Shown piece by piece: positions 24,001 to 36,800 of a DNA stretch of 64,000 bases. The DNA lies in the NCBI GenBank assembly GCA_026261815.1, contig JAMPIT010000894.1:54736147-54800146 (forward strand). The letters run 5' to 3'. The position numbers and the translations under genes were made by a program. Below the pieces are notes generated by a model. The model was given only the letters and a program-made list of their open reading frames with translations, had not been told where the DNA came from and searched no databases. The DNA is from Monarcha castaneiventris obscurior (lineage: Eukaryota > Chordata > Aves > Passeriformes > Monarchidae). Every line of letters starts with the position of its first letter. Position 1 is the stretch's first letter.

Positions 24001-25261
24001 GACAGAGCAGGGTTGTTGCCTCTAAATCATAACCTTGCCCACAACTTTTCAGTAATCTCAAGAACGTATGCTCCATTCTGATTTGCAACCCAGACTTCTT
24101 CAGGAAAGGAGATTTTTAATTGTGGGTGCTACGTTGCAGCATCACTTTACACCTTCCTTCCCTAGCTTGTGCTCTCTGAGCATTTGTGATTAGGGAGCAA
24201 AGTGAATTAAATTATGAGATCACTTTTCCCTTACAATGAATCTAGTTTCACTTCATTTCCTCTGCTGCACTGAAGAGATGGAAGAATCTATTATATCAAC
24301 TGAAAAATTTTAATGAACTTCTTAGGGGGAAAAAAAAACCCCTCACAACAAAATCTCAGCCATCACAGAGCCCCGAACTGTCTTGCAAACATCATCCCCT
24401 CTATGTGTAGGCGATTCTTCAAAGCAAAGCATTGTTGATGAGCTTTGTTTGCTGGGTAATCTTACTGTCATTGGCATTATAGATTACAAATCTTTAACCA
24501 AAAAATCTGTGAAACTGGATTGACGTGGTAAACCCAACTGTAACTGCATTTTGGTGAAATTAAATGCATCGCCTGAGATGTGAGGAATTTGTCATGGTGG
24601 GAAGCATTTTTCATTGCTTGTGGAAAATCAAGCAAGATGTTTGGGAGATGCAAATCAAGTAGTGACCTCCAGTTTCTCCACAGTTACCTCTTGGTATTCT
24701 TTGGGTTTTGACTTTTAGGGGATGGGTGTTTTGCCTCACCATGCACGTGGGTGTGTTGCCAGCCTGCTGCCTATCAATCACTCCAGTAAGAAGTTTGGAT
24801 AATACCTTGGAAGTGCACAAGGGCAGTGCAAGCTATCAAAGCAGCAGGTCTTGGTGTTCCTTGGTGCACGTGTACACCTTCCCCAAAGCCTAAGACACCG
24901 CCTGCACCCTCCCTTTCCCTCCCTGGCTCTGCAGCAGGTGCAGAGGTGTGAGCGTGGAGGCTTGTGGCTGTGTCCTGCTGGGTCACTCGAGCCTGGGAAC
25001 TTGGAAGCTGGCATTGGAATTTTGGGCGTGACGAGTTATTTCATCCTGGACACAGCCCTTGAAACCTGGGAGAAAGTCTGCTTGCCCTGACTTACATTAG
25101 CTCCTACATTAGCATGCCAGTTTGAAAGTGGAGTAGTCATGTAATAATTATTTATTTTGTCAACCCTTTGGTTTGGAAAGGAGCAAGGAGACTCTTGAAC
25201 TTAGAAGAAATGTGCTGAGTGGCAGCATTTTGTTAAAAGAAGGGAATTAGGCGGATGTGCT

Positions 25262-25330
25262 GCTGTGGGCTGAGATAGAGTTAATTTTCTTTATCGTACT
25301 TGGTGCGGGGCTGTGTTTTGGATTTGGCAG
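25262..25330 (+). mobile_element. Fragment resembling the 5' part of a bird ERV LTR
   Basis: GGCTGAGATAGAGTTAATTTT, then after a diverged stretch GGGGCTGTGTTTTGGATTT, matches a common sequence in bird LTRs of endogenous retroviruses (pattern 'gctgagatagagttaattttctt ... ggggctatgttttggattt'). Only about 65 bp can be followed, and the downstream sequence does not continue the match. No internal retroviral coding sequence is seen in the window. Family assignment is from memory and tentative. Confidence 0.42.
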
Positions 25331-27510
25331 CTGGGGTTTAGCCAAAGCAGCAGGACACAAGCAGGATGCAGCCCCCTCAAGGCAGCAAACTGGCAGAGAG
25401 GTAACTCCAAGGTGGCAGACCTGGGCCTGGGGCTGAGTCGGGTGTGCAGGTGTAGTTCTTTCCTTCAGCTGCTTCATCCTACACATCCAATCCCTCCGTT
25501 GTGGAACCACAATTTCGATTAATTGACTTTCTTCAATTGAATTTCTACCATAGAGTTCTGGCTAAAAGGAGGAAGACATTGGTGAATAGCTTTTAAATAG
25601 CATACTGCATAACCCTGCCATTATGACTTCGGGGAATATTTTCCATTCCGCTTTTGTCTATAATGTGAATCTCGGTAACATTTGTCTTGTATTAAGGCTG
25701 CAAATTTTTTTTTTTTTGTGTGTGTATGTATGTTGCAAACCTTGTGAAATGTTTTTTATTCTCGCAAATTATAAATAGTTCAGTTGGCTCAACTATCCCT
25801 TTTGTAAGCACATGATTTTTTTTGTAATAAGACATAGTTCTGGGGCAGTGCTGTACAACTGCAATTGAGTTGTACAGTAATAAAATTTCCATGGTGTTCT
25901 GTGAAGGTCAGTGGTATGCAATTAATTGCTGGACCCATGACAGGTGCTGAGTAGGAAGTGTTGCTGCCCTAGACACTAAATATAATAATTAAGCTCAGGG
26001 GTTAGTATTAAAAGCATGGAAGAGACATGATTCTCATTAACACAGAATTTGTGCTGATATTTGTCTTAACAATTCAATTTGTATCTCGCATAAAGGAAAG
26101 TGTCTGTTCTGAAGCTTGGAAGATGGGAGCCAAATTAAGAGGACTGTGTACTGAAATGACTGCAAATTTTTTGGTGCACGGTAAGGCAGTCTTAGTCAGG
26201 AAAGTTTCTAGTTATCAGTATATTCAGGGGAGAGAGCTGTGTGCCTTTGAAGGCTTCCAGAGGAAGATCCTGGCCACCCCCACTCTGTGCCTGAATGAAA
26301 GGGGGTGGTTTCTACCTTAGGAGATGTAGTAGTGTACTCGGGAGAGGGTAAAGCTGTCATTAGGTGTGGGAATTCAGGTGAGGATTTGAACATCTCAGTC
26401 TTTTGAAATGCCCAGGTTATCTCTGAGTGTTTTACACTGTAGCTGCCCTTTGCTGCCCTTATGGAAGCACCACTGGGCAAAGACGGGGGAAAGTTTTGTT
26501 GTGCAAGGAAGAAATGTATATTTGAAAACTGCCTAATTTGACTGCATCTGCAAATCCTTTGGTTTTTCAGGCTCAGCAAAGCATTTTCTGTTTTAGTTAA
26601 GAATATTTAGAAAAACTACAAGAAACAGTCAAAACGCTAATGTTTATTTTCCCTGTTTTTACAACGCAGTCCTGTGAATGCAGCCTGCCAGATCCCATTG
26701 TATTTAATTCTGCTGCCATGCCATGAGGCTCACTTGGGGAACTGGAGAGCATTTAAAATAAACTGTGGTACACTGCGGCGTGTGAGACTCTCGTAGCACG
26801 CGTGTCATGGTGTGATGCAAACAAGGCATAATTGCTGCGAGCACAGACTGAGTGTTCTGCTGGAATAGGCCAGACTGAGCACAAAATGTCACAACTGTGA
26901 AGACTGGGTGAAATCTTGGCTCCAGAGAAGTAAAAGTCATAAATGAATGGAGTCTCCTCCGCTTGCATTTACACCTTTATTCACAAAGTCTTTTATAGAA
27001 GACCTTACTCACTGGCAAACAGAGTAAAGAAATTAAGGAAAAATCTAGTATTTGTCAGTTCAATATCTCTCCCCAGTTTTAATCAAGTAGACTTACTTGA
27101 ACTTACAGCCCTCTTTAGACAAACTGCAAAAGATAATAGATCTTGTTCCTGCTCTGATTTTAAATGTGCACATTTTATGGGAGGATCATTTGGTATTAAT
27201 ATAAAAAAGGCCAGTTTGCCTTGGCTTAGTCCATCTTTGTAAGACCCATGACTTGGAAATTGGAGAATGGTTCCCTGTGGAATGCTGCTGCTGTTGAAGG
27301 CATTGAAATGTGTTGTGAGTCCCTGTGGCTAAGTGCTGTGGGAAACAGTGAATTAATGTTTCAGCAGAGGGTGTTCATAGATACTTCAATGTAAGAAAAA
27401 CTTTTAAAGTGATGCTTTAGAGGATTTACCATTCCTCTTGTGGGACAAACGTCAGTAAATAAAATTGCTGTAGATTCAAAATAAATAGAAAGCTATAAAT
27501 AGTATGCAAC

Positions 27511-27570
27511 ATCTATCTATATATCTCTCTCTATTTATTTATCTGTCTGTCTCTCTGTATCTATCTATCT
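27511..27570 (+). repeat. Interrupted (ATCT)n microsatellite
   Basis: ATCT, CTCT, ATTT and GTCT tetramers alternate over 60 bp, a decayed tetranucleotide array flanked by AT-rich DNA. Confidence 0.85.
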
Positions 27571-28049
27571 CATATACCAATTCTGACCAACCCTTGAAAT
27601 CACTGGATTAGAGCTCTTCTAGTCTGGTGATTTTAACATGCCTGGAGTCTTTTTTTTGCTGCTTCTGGGCAGGAAGGTGATCATGTGATTAAGGCACAAG
27701 TCAGGGAGCAGAGATTTGCATTTGGTTTCTGGGGCAGAGTTGAGAGAGGAAGCTGGGAGAAGTGATCACAGCTCAGATTACTGGTGTAGGGACAGTAGGA
27801 AAAAATCAGAGAAAAATCCATCCTGTTGTTTCGAGGGGGCAAGTTAACATTTGCAAAGTCCTTTTACATACCTATGTGGAAAGTGTTTTCAGTGTAAGTG
27901 ATTGTCTCCAAGACAGATTTCCCTGCTTCTTTACTTTACCCAATTTTCCCTAATTGGCTTGGAGTGCTGAGATTAAGTGTAATTAAGTCTCATAATTAAT
28001 TAATATGAGAAAGCCTACGCAAAAGCAGAATAAGTATTTCAGATTCCGT

Positions 28050-28145
28050 GATTTGTTCCCTTCTGTAAAATTGGAGTAATAATATCTTGTTACTTGATGC
28101 TCTAAGCAATAATTGGGTAGCAGTTATAAAGTGCTTTATTATGAA
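28050..28145 (+). repeat. Ancient MIR-like SINE (CORE and tail)
   Basis: TTCCCTTCTGTAAAATTGGA followed by GTAATAATA and, about 40 bp on, TATAAAGTGCTTTA matches the MIR core and tail order ('tttcctcatctgtaaaatgggg', 'ataataata', 'gtaaagcgctt'). Diverged, with the head missing. Confidence 0.6.
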
Positions 28146-28322
28146 AATGTTTGTAAAGAACCATTTTTAAGTGCACAAACGAATGCACAGATCTCAGTCC
28201 TTGCAGAAATAACATGCTAGCACTGGTGTGTCCCAGGACCAGAAGAGATATCAAGTTCATATTTAAGGCTGCTCAAAGAATGATCACAGCTTTTATGAAG
28301 TATTTTTTTCTGAGAACTCGTC

Positions 28323-28345
28323 TTTTTTTTTTTTTTTTTTTTTTT
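28323..28345 (+). repeat. Poly(T) run of 23
   Basis: Uninterrupted T homopolymer in AT-rich intron. No adjacent retroelement recognised. Confidence 0.9.
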
Positions 28346-30582
28346 CCCTTTCTTAATTAAAATAATAGTTTAAAAATCCTTAGTTAGAGGTGTAATAACA
28401 GTGATTTAGATTTCCCACTACACCAAGCCACCAAACAGGCCAAACAATCGTATACATAATTTAGGACATAAAATCTCAGAGAATGTTTTATGATGAACTG
28501 TTAATAGACTGCTTTCATCGCATGCAGTGATTCCAGATCCATGAGAAGAAGGCAACTTACTGAGCCCTGGATCCCTTTCAGAGAATGACCCACACCAGCA
28601 GCTTTTCTTTTTTCTTTTGCATTTGTAGAACCGAGTGCAGGTATTGACCTGGGGGTTCACTCCACTCGTTAGACACCGAATTTAAACCAAGGGCTGCTTG
28701 CAAAAGTCTGTCCAGCAGCCTGTGTGCAGCAAAAACCACTTGTGCTGCCTGTTTGGCAGACTTGTCCACAGGTGAACAAAACGAGGAACAAGTCAAAATC
28801 AGCTGCCCAGGTGGGACTGAGGAAGCCAAACAAAGGTCAGTGGGGTCTGTGCTGACTGCTGCATTTCTGGGAATAATGCTTGGACTAGGGATGGGCCATC
28901 CAAATGCTCGTTCTGATTGCTCCCCAAAAAGGTACAAAAAGCTGTGAAACTTGGCCAGGGCAGTCAGAGCTGGAGCTTTTCAGTGAAACTGCAGATGATA
29001 TGGTCATTAAGCCAGGAAAGGGCGAGCTGTTTGTTCAAAGCCATGCCCAGACCATACTTTTATCAGCTCCTTGGCTTTACTGTTCCAGCTGTGTAAAACT
29101 GAGGAAGTGCAGGGGACCCCAGAGCAGGAAGGATGAACTTTAAGTAGTTCTCCTTCCAACTGCACAGCAATGGGTGTTTGTGCCCAGCATGAGGCCAGGC
29201 CATCCGCACAGGGGTGAGGACCTGGGGAATGGAGCTCGCTGCAAGCAGTCCCTGACAGCCCTGTGGCTCTGGGAAGTGTTCCCTGAGGCATCACGCTCGG
29301 CACTGGTCTGACACTGGTGCAGCTCTTCGCTTCCCAACTCCCAGCACTCTGGCGGGAGTTGGACTCCAGTTACCCTGCAGTGGCAGGATCCTGTGGTGAT
29401 CCATGTGCTTGGTGCTGACCTCGAAAGGAAACCTCCAGAGCTGACTGACTATGGGGAGTATAGGAAGGGTGCTTTGGAATATGCCTCCTGCAGATGTAAC
29501 ACCACCGAAATTTAACTGGTATAAATGTAAGTTTTGGAAATGCATAATCTTGTATGATAAAGTTTGGCAGAGAAATGCAGTATTCTCTTTTATTGTTAGC
29601 TACATCCTTTTCCTGTGAGAGCTTATGAGAATGTTTTCATACTTAACATGTTTCCTCTCCTCACTGTAGTTCATCTGCCAATCTGACCCTCCCAAGCAAA
29701 GTAAGCTGGCTCTGATTGTCAGATAGATGAAGGGAGTGTCATCAGGAAAAGAGCAGGCAAATTTAAAGCCTAACCCTTTCAGTGGGACCGGGTTCGGCTG
29801 GGTGTGATGCAGAAGGTGAGAGTCAAAGGCCATCTGTGTATCTGCACAGCACTGTAACAGACGTCAGATAAATACACTGTCCCTTTTGTAAACTTCTTAA
29901 GAGAACTTCAGAGCGAGCTGTTGTTTATAATGGAGCAGCGGCAGCTGCTGCGTAGCTAAATCTGCAATTGAATTGCCCGAGTATATGAGCCTCTTGCTGT
30001 GCCCCTCATAAAACTGCCCTGAAAGAAAGTCATATTTATCTCAAAAGTGGCAGGCTTGGCAGGATGCCCTGGCAACTTTTTGCTAAGCAAACCTAAAGTG
30101 AAACTGGCTCACCCTGACTCCGCTAGATTTGGGTTCACCTAACCTCGTTTTGAGAGAGGCTGGAAGAAGGGAGGGGTGTGGACAGAGGATTACATACAGT
30201 TCTTTCAGATTTCCCTGGCACATTTCCACTACCCCACATGAAAGTTCTTTTTAAAATCACAGTGAAGCTTGAAACGTATTTAATAATTAAATTAAGATTG
30301 TTCCTATTCAGTTTTGGCTTTGCTGAGTTTAATGCAGGAGTCAAATAACTACTGCAGACAGAAGAAAAACAAATGCTTGGCACTTTTCCTTACAAAGCTG
30401 AAAGTGAGTCAGTATCTAAGAAGGCTTCTCAATGGAAAATGAGAAAATAATCTTAATAAAAAATTCAAATTATTCAGATGAGCTGCTTGTAAATTATGCA
30501 CATAAATACAGTAGTTGCCACAATGAGAAACTTCTCTAATATTTTTGGCAGACATTAACTTGAAAATAAAGACTGAGAGATA

Positions 30583-30601
30583 ATTATTATTATTATTATT
30601 A
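30583..30601 (+). repeat. (ATT)n microsatellite
   Basis: Six ATT-type triplets in a row within AT-rich intron. Confidence 0.9.
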
Positions 30602-30769
30602 CAGCTACTACTGTCATTTTGGTTTGTGCTGCATTAGCATTAAGAGGCCCAAATGAGCATCCAAAATCCACTGTTCCAGACTCTGCTCTACTGCAAAGAG
30701 ATATTCCCAGCTCAGGAAAACTTAGTTTTTAAATGCACCAGACCAGGCTCAAGATAGGGTCTCAGGCAA

Positions 30770-30872
30770 GGGAATTTAGGAGTCTTGCTCAAGCCTCACA
30801 GAACCTGGCAGGATCAGGGTTTAATCCTGATCTACTAAATTCCAGTCCAGCTTTCTAACCACAAGCTGCATC
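30770..30872 (-). repeat. Ancient MIR-like SINE, tRNA-head end
   Basis: Read on the + strand, the order CTTGCTCAAGCCTCACAGA, CTGGCAGGATCAGGGTTTAA, AATCCTGATCT, AGTCCAGCTTTCTAACCAC and GCTGCATC parallels the reverse complement of MIR: 'cttgcccaaggtcacacag', 'gtggcagagccgggattcga', 'gctcttaaccac' and so on. This includes the tRNA-derived B-box region (GGTTTAATCC on the + strand). The copy is thus on the minus strand and keeps most of its head. It is the best preserved SINE relic in the window. Confidence 0.65.
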
Positions 30873-33800
30873 CCTCCTGTAAGCCTTTCGGATTCCTTAA
30901 CAGGATGAGGCTTTACACTGCTGTAACATCAGGATAAGGTATTGACATCTTCTTAGGAAGGTTATTCTAGACTCCAATTAAATAGATCTTCAGGAGGAGG
31001 TCATGTGACATCAGGACATTTCCTGATTTTTTTTCCTCCTCTTTTCCTTCCTCACCCTTTTTTTTTTTTTAAAGAAAAAAACTTACATCCACCAGTTTAC
31101 TTTTTATTTTTTTCCTGAGAGACTACACCTCCTGCTCAAGCCTTGTCACACACTGTGGAGTGTGGAGGTGCAGCATCCAGAACCAAAAGAGGAAATGTGC
31201 TGATTTTGGCAGTTGACCAAAATGACCTCATTTCTTTGCTATTGGAAGTTTGTGCACTTTTCTGGCAGGCAGCACAGTTAAAAATATGATTGCCTAGCTC
31301 TTAGCATGTCTTCATTGAAGAAAATGCTTGCCAGATACTTAAATGCTTTATCCAAATCCCTCCTAGTAGCAGAATATACCTGACAGGCACAGGCAGCTGG
31401 ACTGCCTGGTCAGAGGGAGCACAAGCAGGACGATGGGATTTAGAGGGCAGAGGAAATGGGATGAGTTTTGTGCTGTGTGGATGAGGCCTGGTGCTTTTAG
31501 GGCTCTGCAGGTGTGTGCAAGAGAGGAGCAGCTCAATGGAACACCTGTGACCTTGCACCTGGGGCTCCTGTGCCCTCCCTGTTCCCTCCAGCTTTTGGGA
31601 ATGCTCCCTGCCTCCCCATGGAGCGTGGCCTGGCGTGAGGAATTGGCTTTCTGTGGAGCACTGCTGCCTTCCTCTCTCCAAATGAAGCCTGAGACTGTGG
31701 AAAATCCCGGTGAGTGATGCAGGTGTATCACTAAATGAGATTATTGTAGGCTTGTGCTCTGCCCAGAGGCTCTGCTGTGAACAAAACCTACCAAAGCAAA
31801 GGGCACAGCAACCTGACAGTCTGCAAGGAAAATGGGGATTATTTGGAGTTGTAATTGAAGAATCAGGTGAAAATTAAGTCTTTTCCTAAGTTAAAAAAAT
31901 CTTAAAGTCGTTAATTATTCCAGGAAGAGAAAGTAATAAAAATCTGCATGGAAAAATAGCTATTTAGATCTGAATGGTGATTATGTGATTGTATCAGAGG
32001 TACAGATGCATGTGTACATTATATCCTCCTAGAAATATGTAATCTTCCCAGAAGAACCTGACTGCAAATCACAGAAATCTTCTTTTACTACTTTCCACCC
32101 CTCCTGAAAATGTCTTGGGTGTGTCTTGTGCATCAGAAGGGGATGTGATTGTTGTTTGAAGGTTTGGCCTTGGAGAATGTAAGGGCCACTGAAATAGTTT
32201 GGCAAAGGAGTTGAGCAACAGCAAATGGCCTATTTTCCTTCACCAGGTTAGTTGTGTAAGAGCTTTCTTTTGCCCAGCATGATTGATTCTCTTTTTTTGA
32301 TTTATTTTGTGAGGATTCAACTTTTGGCAGCTCACTTAACTATTTTGGAGGCTGAAAATAAAGTGACAAAAGCAAACCTGCTGCAAACCTGCAGATGTAT
32401 TGATGGACGATTATCTTGCAAGGATCTTTTTCTGGGTAGACTTCCAGAATCTGTGGAAATACTTGAGAACTCCTACAACAGACTGAGTGAGTAGTCTGGA
32501 TTTAAATTATATCAGGCTCTTCCTGGTAAAGACACTGGGAAAAGACATTGCTGCTTTTAGAACATGGAACAGCTTTTTCGTGATAGTTGTTCCATTGTAG
32601 ATGGAAAGCTTTTGATTCCAATAAAAGCTTCTTAAAGGTTGGTTAGGTGCTAGCTGTTTAATCATACAATTTTAGGTGTAACTGTAAATAGGTAAAAACC
32701 TCAGTTAAGGATTCAGATGTTTGAAATAAAAGTCAATAAAACCCCTGTTCAAAGCTGCTCTCATGTTAGCTGAGAGCAACCACGAAATTGTAAACTGTGC
32801 AGAAATGGCATATTTAAATAAGTCATTTATCATATTGCATGCACCACATGATACAGCTATGTGATGTTTTTAAAGGACAGAAATCAGATTATCTTTGACT
32901 GTGTCACCAGATGGTGTGTAACAGGCAATAGAATTATGGATTATGAGACATAACTTTCACTCCTAGGTAACCTGACTGACAAAACCTTTCTGCCTTGTAA
33001 AAACAAGACACTCAAGGACTGAGTGGATGGCAGAATTTTTTTTTCCTGCCTGCAAAAATTCCCCTTGACCAGGAAACAAGTTCATACATGTAGCCAGAGA
33101 AAGAAACAGGCAATCAAGTGAAAATATTTCTACCTCACTCTTATTACTGCATTTTTTTAACATTAAAACCAAAATTGTTCTTTAAAAGGCTCTCTCCCTA
33201 TTAATGTAGTTAAATTTCATTAATTGCTGTAACTTGAACCTTGTGGTAGTCTTTGTGCAAATATAAACCTGGGGGGAAAAAAATTGTAATCTTAAAATGG
33301 AAGGCCAAGCTGTAAGTGATTGGGAAAAGTCTCTGGTTACCTGAATGTGCTGGTGGAAATTTTGATTTAGCAGAAGTGCTTGCAAGGACAGCCTGAGCCA
33401 GAACCAGGAACAGGGAAGCAGAGTGGAAGGGCCAGGAGGCCCAGTGGCTTCTCTTCCTTCTCTGGGTCACATACGGAGTGTCCAGGTGCTCTTCTGGAGT
33501 CATGAGAATTGCCAGCACCAATGGCTGGAAATGCCAGTATGTGGATTTCGGTATCTGCAGCAGGTCAGAGGGGCTCAGCCCCCCACCTGCCTGACCCCCA
33601 GGTACAGCAAATCTGACAGCAGCCTTCCCTGGCAGCAGTGGGAATGGCAGACTCCTGCCTGTGTTCCCTGGCAGCCAGGAGGCCTAGGAATAGCACGTTT
33701 CTGAAATGCATGCAAATTTAAATTCTGAACAGACACATTTGGTCGCCAGAGAAGAACTGCCTGCCCGGAGCACTGGCAGCACTGTGCCTTTAAATTGATG

Positions 33801-36800
33801 CATTCACATTAAAGACAGACATTTAAATAATGCAAAGGGGTAAACTAGCTTGAGTTATGTGTGGTTTGAGCTGGGTGACTCTTACTGCCTTTTATGGGAA
33901 TCTCTCATCTAAAGTCCTGCACAATTATCCCCAAGGGCAAGTATTAACCCCATAAAAGAGAGGATATCACCAGTTATACATCAGACATTATGTATCTGTG
34001 TGATGGCTGTGGTTGGCTTTGGCTGAAGAGGGAGCGTTGTTAGAGCCCATGCTGGTAGCTGGATAACGGGAACCTGGGTTGGCTTCCTTCGTTCATGGAA
34101 CAGAGGGAAACTCCTTGGGCAGAGTGATTAACCCATAGCACTAATTAAGAGCTTGTATCATTCTGCAGTAATGAGGTATTGTTCATAAAGGAAGAGGGAA
34201 AAGAAAGGACTTAGAGTGGCCTCAATTTTGAGGGCCACAAGCCTGGCTGTGCTCTGGTGGGATGGAGGGGGCTCAGTGAGGCTCCCGTGTGTTTGGCTGT
34301 GATGCTGGGGCAGGGTCTGGGCTCTGTTTAGTGAGGGGAGGGAGGGCCACAGCCCCAGGGCCCTTTGTCACCTCCCTGTTGTGGCACTGCCATTGCTACA
34401 TGAGGATCCATGACATCCTCGGCATCCTGTGTATCCCACTGGCCAGGGGCGGGAGTGGGAGCTCTGACAGCAGGGTTTGGTCTCTGCTTTGGGGGGGCCC
34501 TTGGGGCTTACAGAAGGGGCCCTATAAACAGATGGTTACAGTGGGATGATGAGAAAGTTGTTTATTGATTGAAGCAGTGCATAGGGCAGTGAGTTAGCAC
34601 GGCGTTATCTGATGTGTGGCTGCTGCTCTCCCACGGGCTGGCTGCCCGTAGCCAGGGCTGCCAAACCTTCCTTGGATTTATTAATCAGGTGATGTCATGA
34701 GTCTGGGCCAGTATGTCTGCACTGGCCTTGGTGCCTGTCAAAACTGATCTTTGGAAAAAACCAAAGCATGTGTGCAGTGGGAGCGGTGAGCCACAGTCTG
34801 CTCCAAGGTGCGCATCCTTTGGTCCTTTGTGTCTTTGGTCACGCTTCAGGAAAAACACTGGCCCCTGCAGATGGAGTCAGGAGCTTGTTTGGGAGCTGCT
34901 GAGGCCATGTCCATGTGTGCAATGCCATGTAACAGCTGCCTACATCAGATAGCAGCAGTGCGCTTCCCTCAGCCAGGAGGAGAAGGAAAACTATCTCTGG
35001 TTGAAGTGGAGCTCAAGGAGGGATGAAGCTGGAAGGCAGCCCTGGCTGAGAGCTGTCCAGAATGTCACAGCCATGGCCCTGCCCCGCTGTACCCTGGGGG
35101 GCATCTGAACAACTGCCTGTCCAAAACACAGGGGGTAAAATCCTCTGTACAGGGATCACTGGGGCTTCCGACAGGCGGGAGGTGCTGGCCTTTGGCTATC
35201 AACACTGCTGTGCCTTGCCTTTCTCTCTGGCTTTTCCCAGCCCCGAGGTCAGGGGCTGAAGAGGTAGCAGACACTGCAGATATTTTTGAACCCTTGTGTT
35301 TTATGTTAACTCACTTTCTGTTCTCATTAATTAAGAAGCTTCTTTCTGTGCTAGATTAAGCTCAATCTCTCTCATGCGTTCTTTTTCTGTGTTCTCTCTC
35401 TACAGCTTTTCTATTTTCAGAAGGTAAAAGCAGAAATACATAATTACAAAAAGAAATTTCTTTGAACTTATAAAATGCAGGTTGCTTAAATTATGCAGTT
35501 AAAGGATAAAGAAAATCACAGAGCAATTTTAACAAATTGCCCTTAACTGTATTGCACAAACAAACCTCTCATAAGAAATCTTAGAAAGGTGTGTTTGAGG
35601 GTGTAATCTTAGCTTGTGGCTAAGTAGAGTTAAACTTGTTTTTCAAGTTGGTTGTGTATAACTTTCTCATGCTAAAGATTGTGAGCATTCCAGAAGGAAA
35701 ACTGTTTGTCTGTAGCAGGAGTTTGATGGTAAATGTTGATTATCTCCAGTAATTCTGGCCCCTGGTCCATGTACAGTACTTTACTCAGTGACTTCCCTTT
35801 TGATCTGTATTCTCATTGTCTGAGTTGTACAATACATGTGTGTGTATATTTTTATGAAATAACCTTGATGTTTGCAGGTAGTGCAAATTTTCAAATTCTG
35901 AATTAGGAACCTGAATGTAGCAGAGTGGACACAGTCCACTCACACTTCCAAATACACTTGCCGTTCTTGTCAGATGCAAGACAATTTGTGCATGTGTAGA
36001 ATAGTCTCATACTCAAAAATTCCCTTTTTAATAAACACCACTACCTCAGTCTTGGGTTCCAAAGTCCTGTGCAGCTTCTAAATAGACCAACATCCTATAT
36101 CCCTACTCCAACTTAAAGTTTTTTCCAGCATATACAACTTTTGTTGGTGTTTATGTAGTCTGTGCAAGCCAGCGTGAGTAGCTGAAGAATGAGTAGCCAT
36201 GTACGTCTGTGAGGATTCATGATACCTGCAAAGCCTTTCTATACAACAGCCAAGCTCATGCACATAGGAGAACTGTTGATGCTCTATTGCAGTTTAATTT
36301 GTTAATGAAACAAGATGGACTGAGCTCCTACTACACCTCTTTGGATGTTTGAGGCTAGGCACAATTAATTTATTTGTACTGTCTGTGTAGGCGTATGCCA
36401 GCTAATGTACTGTAAGAGCTTTTATCTCTATGTTCATAATGAAGAGGGGCAGGTTTTTGGCAACGAGACAAGGATTTTCTGATGACTCATCCTCTCTGGA
36501 TTGTAAAACACTTTCTTGTAAAATCAAAGAAGAAAAGTAGTTCCTTAGAAGTAGGCTCAGCCAGGGTAGTTTGTCCTTCAAAATCGAGCTGCGAAGCAGA
36601 AAGAAGACAGGCTTAGCTGCTTTCATTTAGTTGTAATTGGACCTCTGCTGAAAATTAAATCATATTATTTGAGAGGATGTTCTCATATAAGATATTAAAG
36701 TGTCCTTGGAGTAAATGTGCTGTAGGTTGCATTGTCAAGTACCTGAGTTTATGCTCCTTTGTCATTATATCGGTATTTTGATCACCTTGACAATGCATTG

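Larger units (their letters stand above)
10755..25261. other. Intron, mostly AT-rich with no recognised gene
   Basis: About 14.5 kb with no exon-like conserved coding. Small structures inside: (TA)/(CA)-rich alternating DNA at 11690-11742, a CpG micro-cluster at 13633-13672, G/T tracts at 15671-15740 and 16539-16590, T runs at 19243-19259, 19967-19984 and 20752-20768, an old repeat relic near 20926-20985, a heptamer array with a hairpin arm at 21030-21076, and a short imperfect duplication of TAATTAACTT-type sequence at 22623-22678. Open frames are short and on both strands. Confidence 0.5.
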
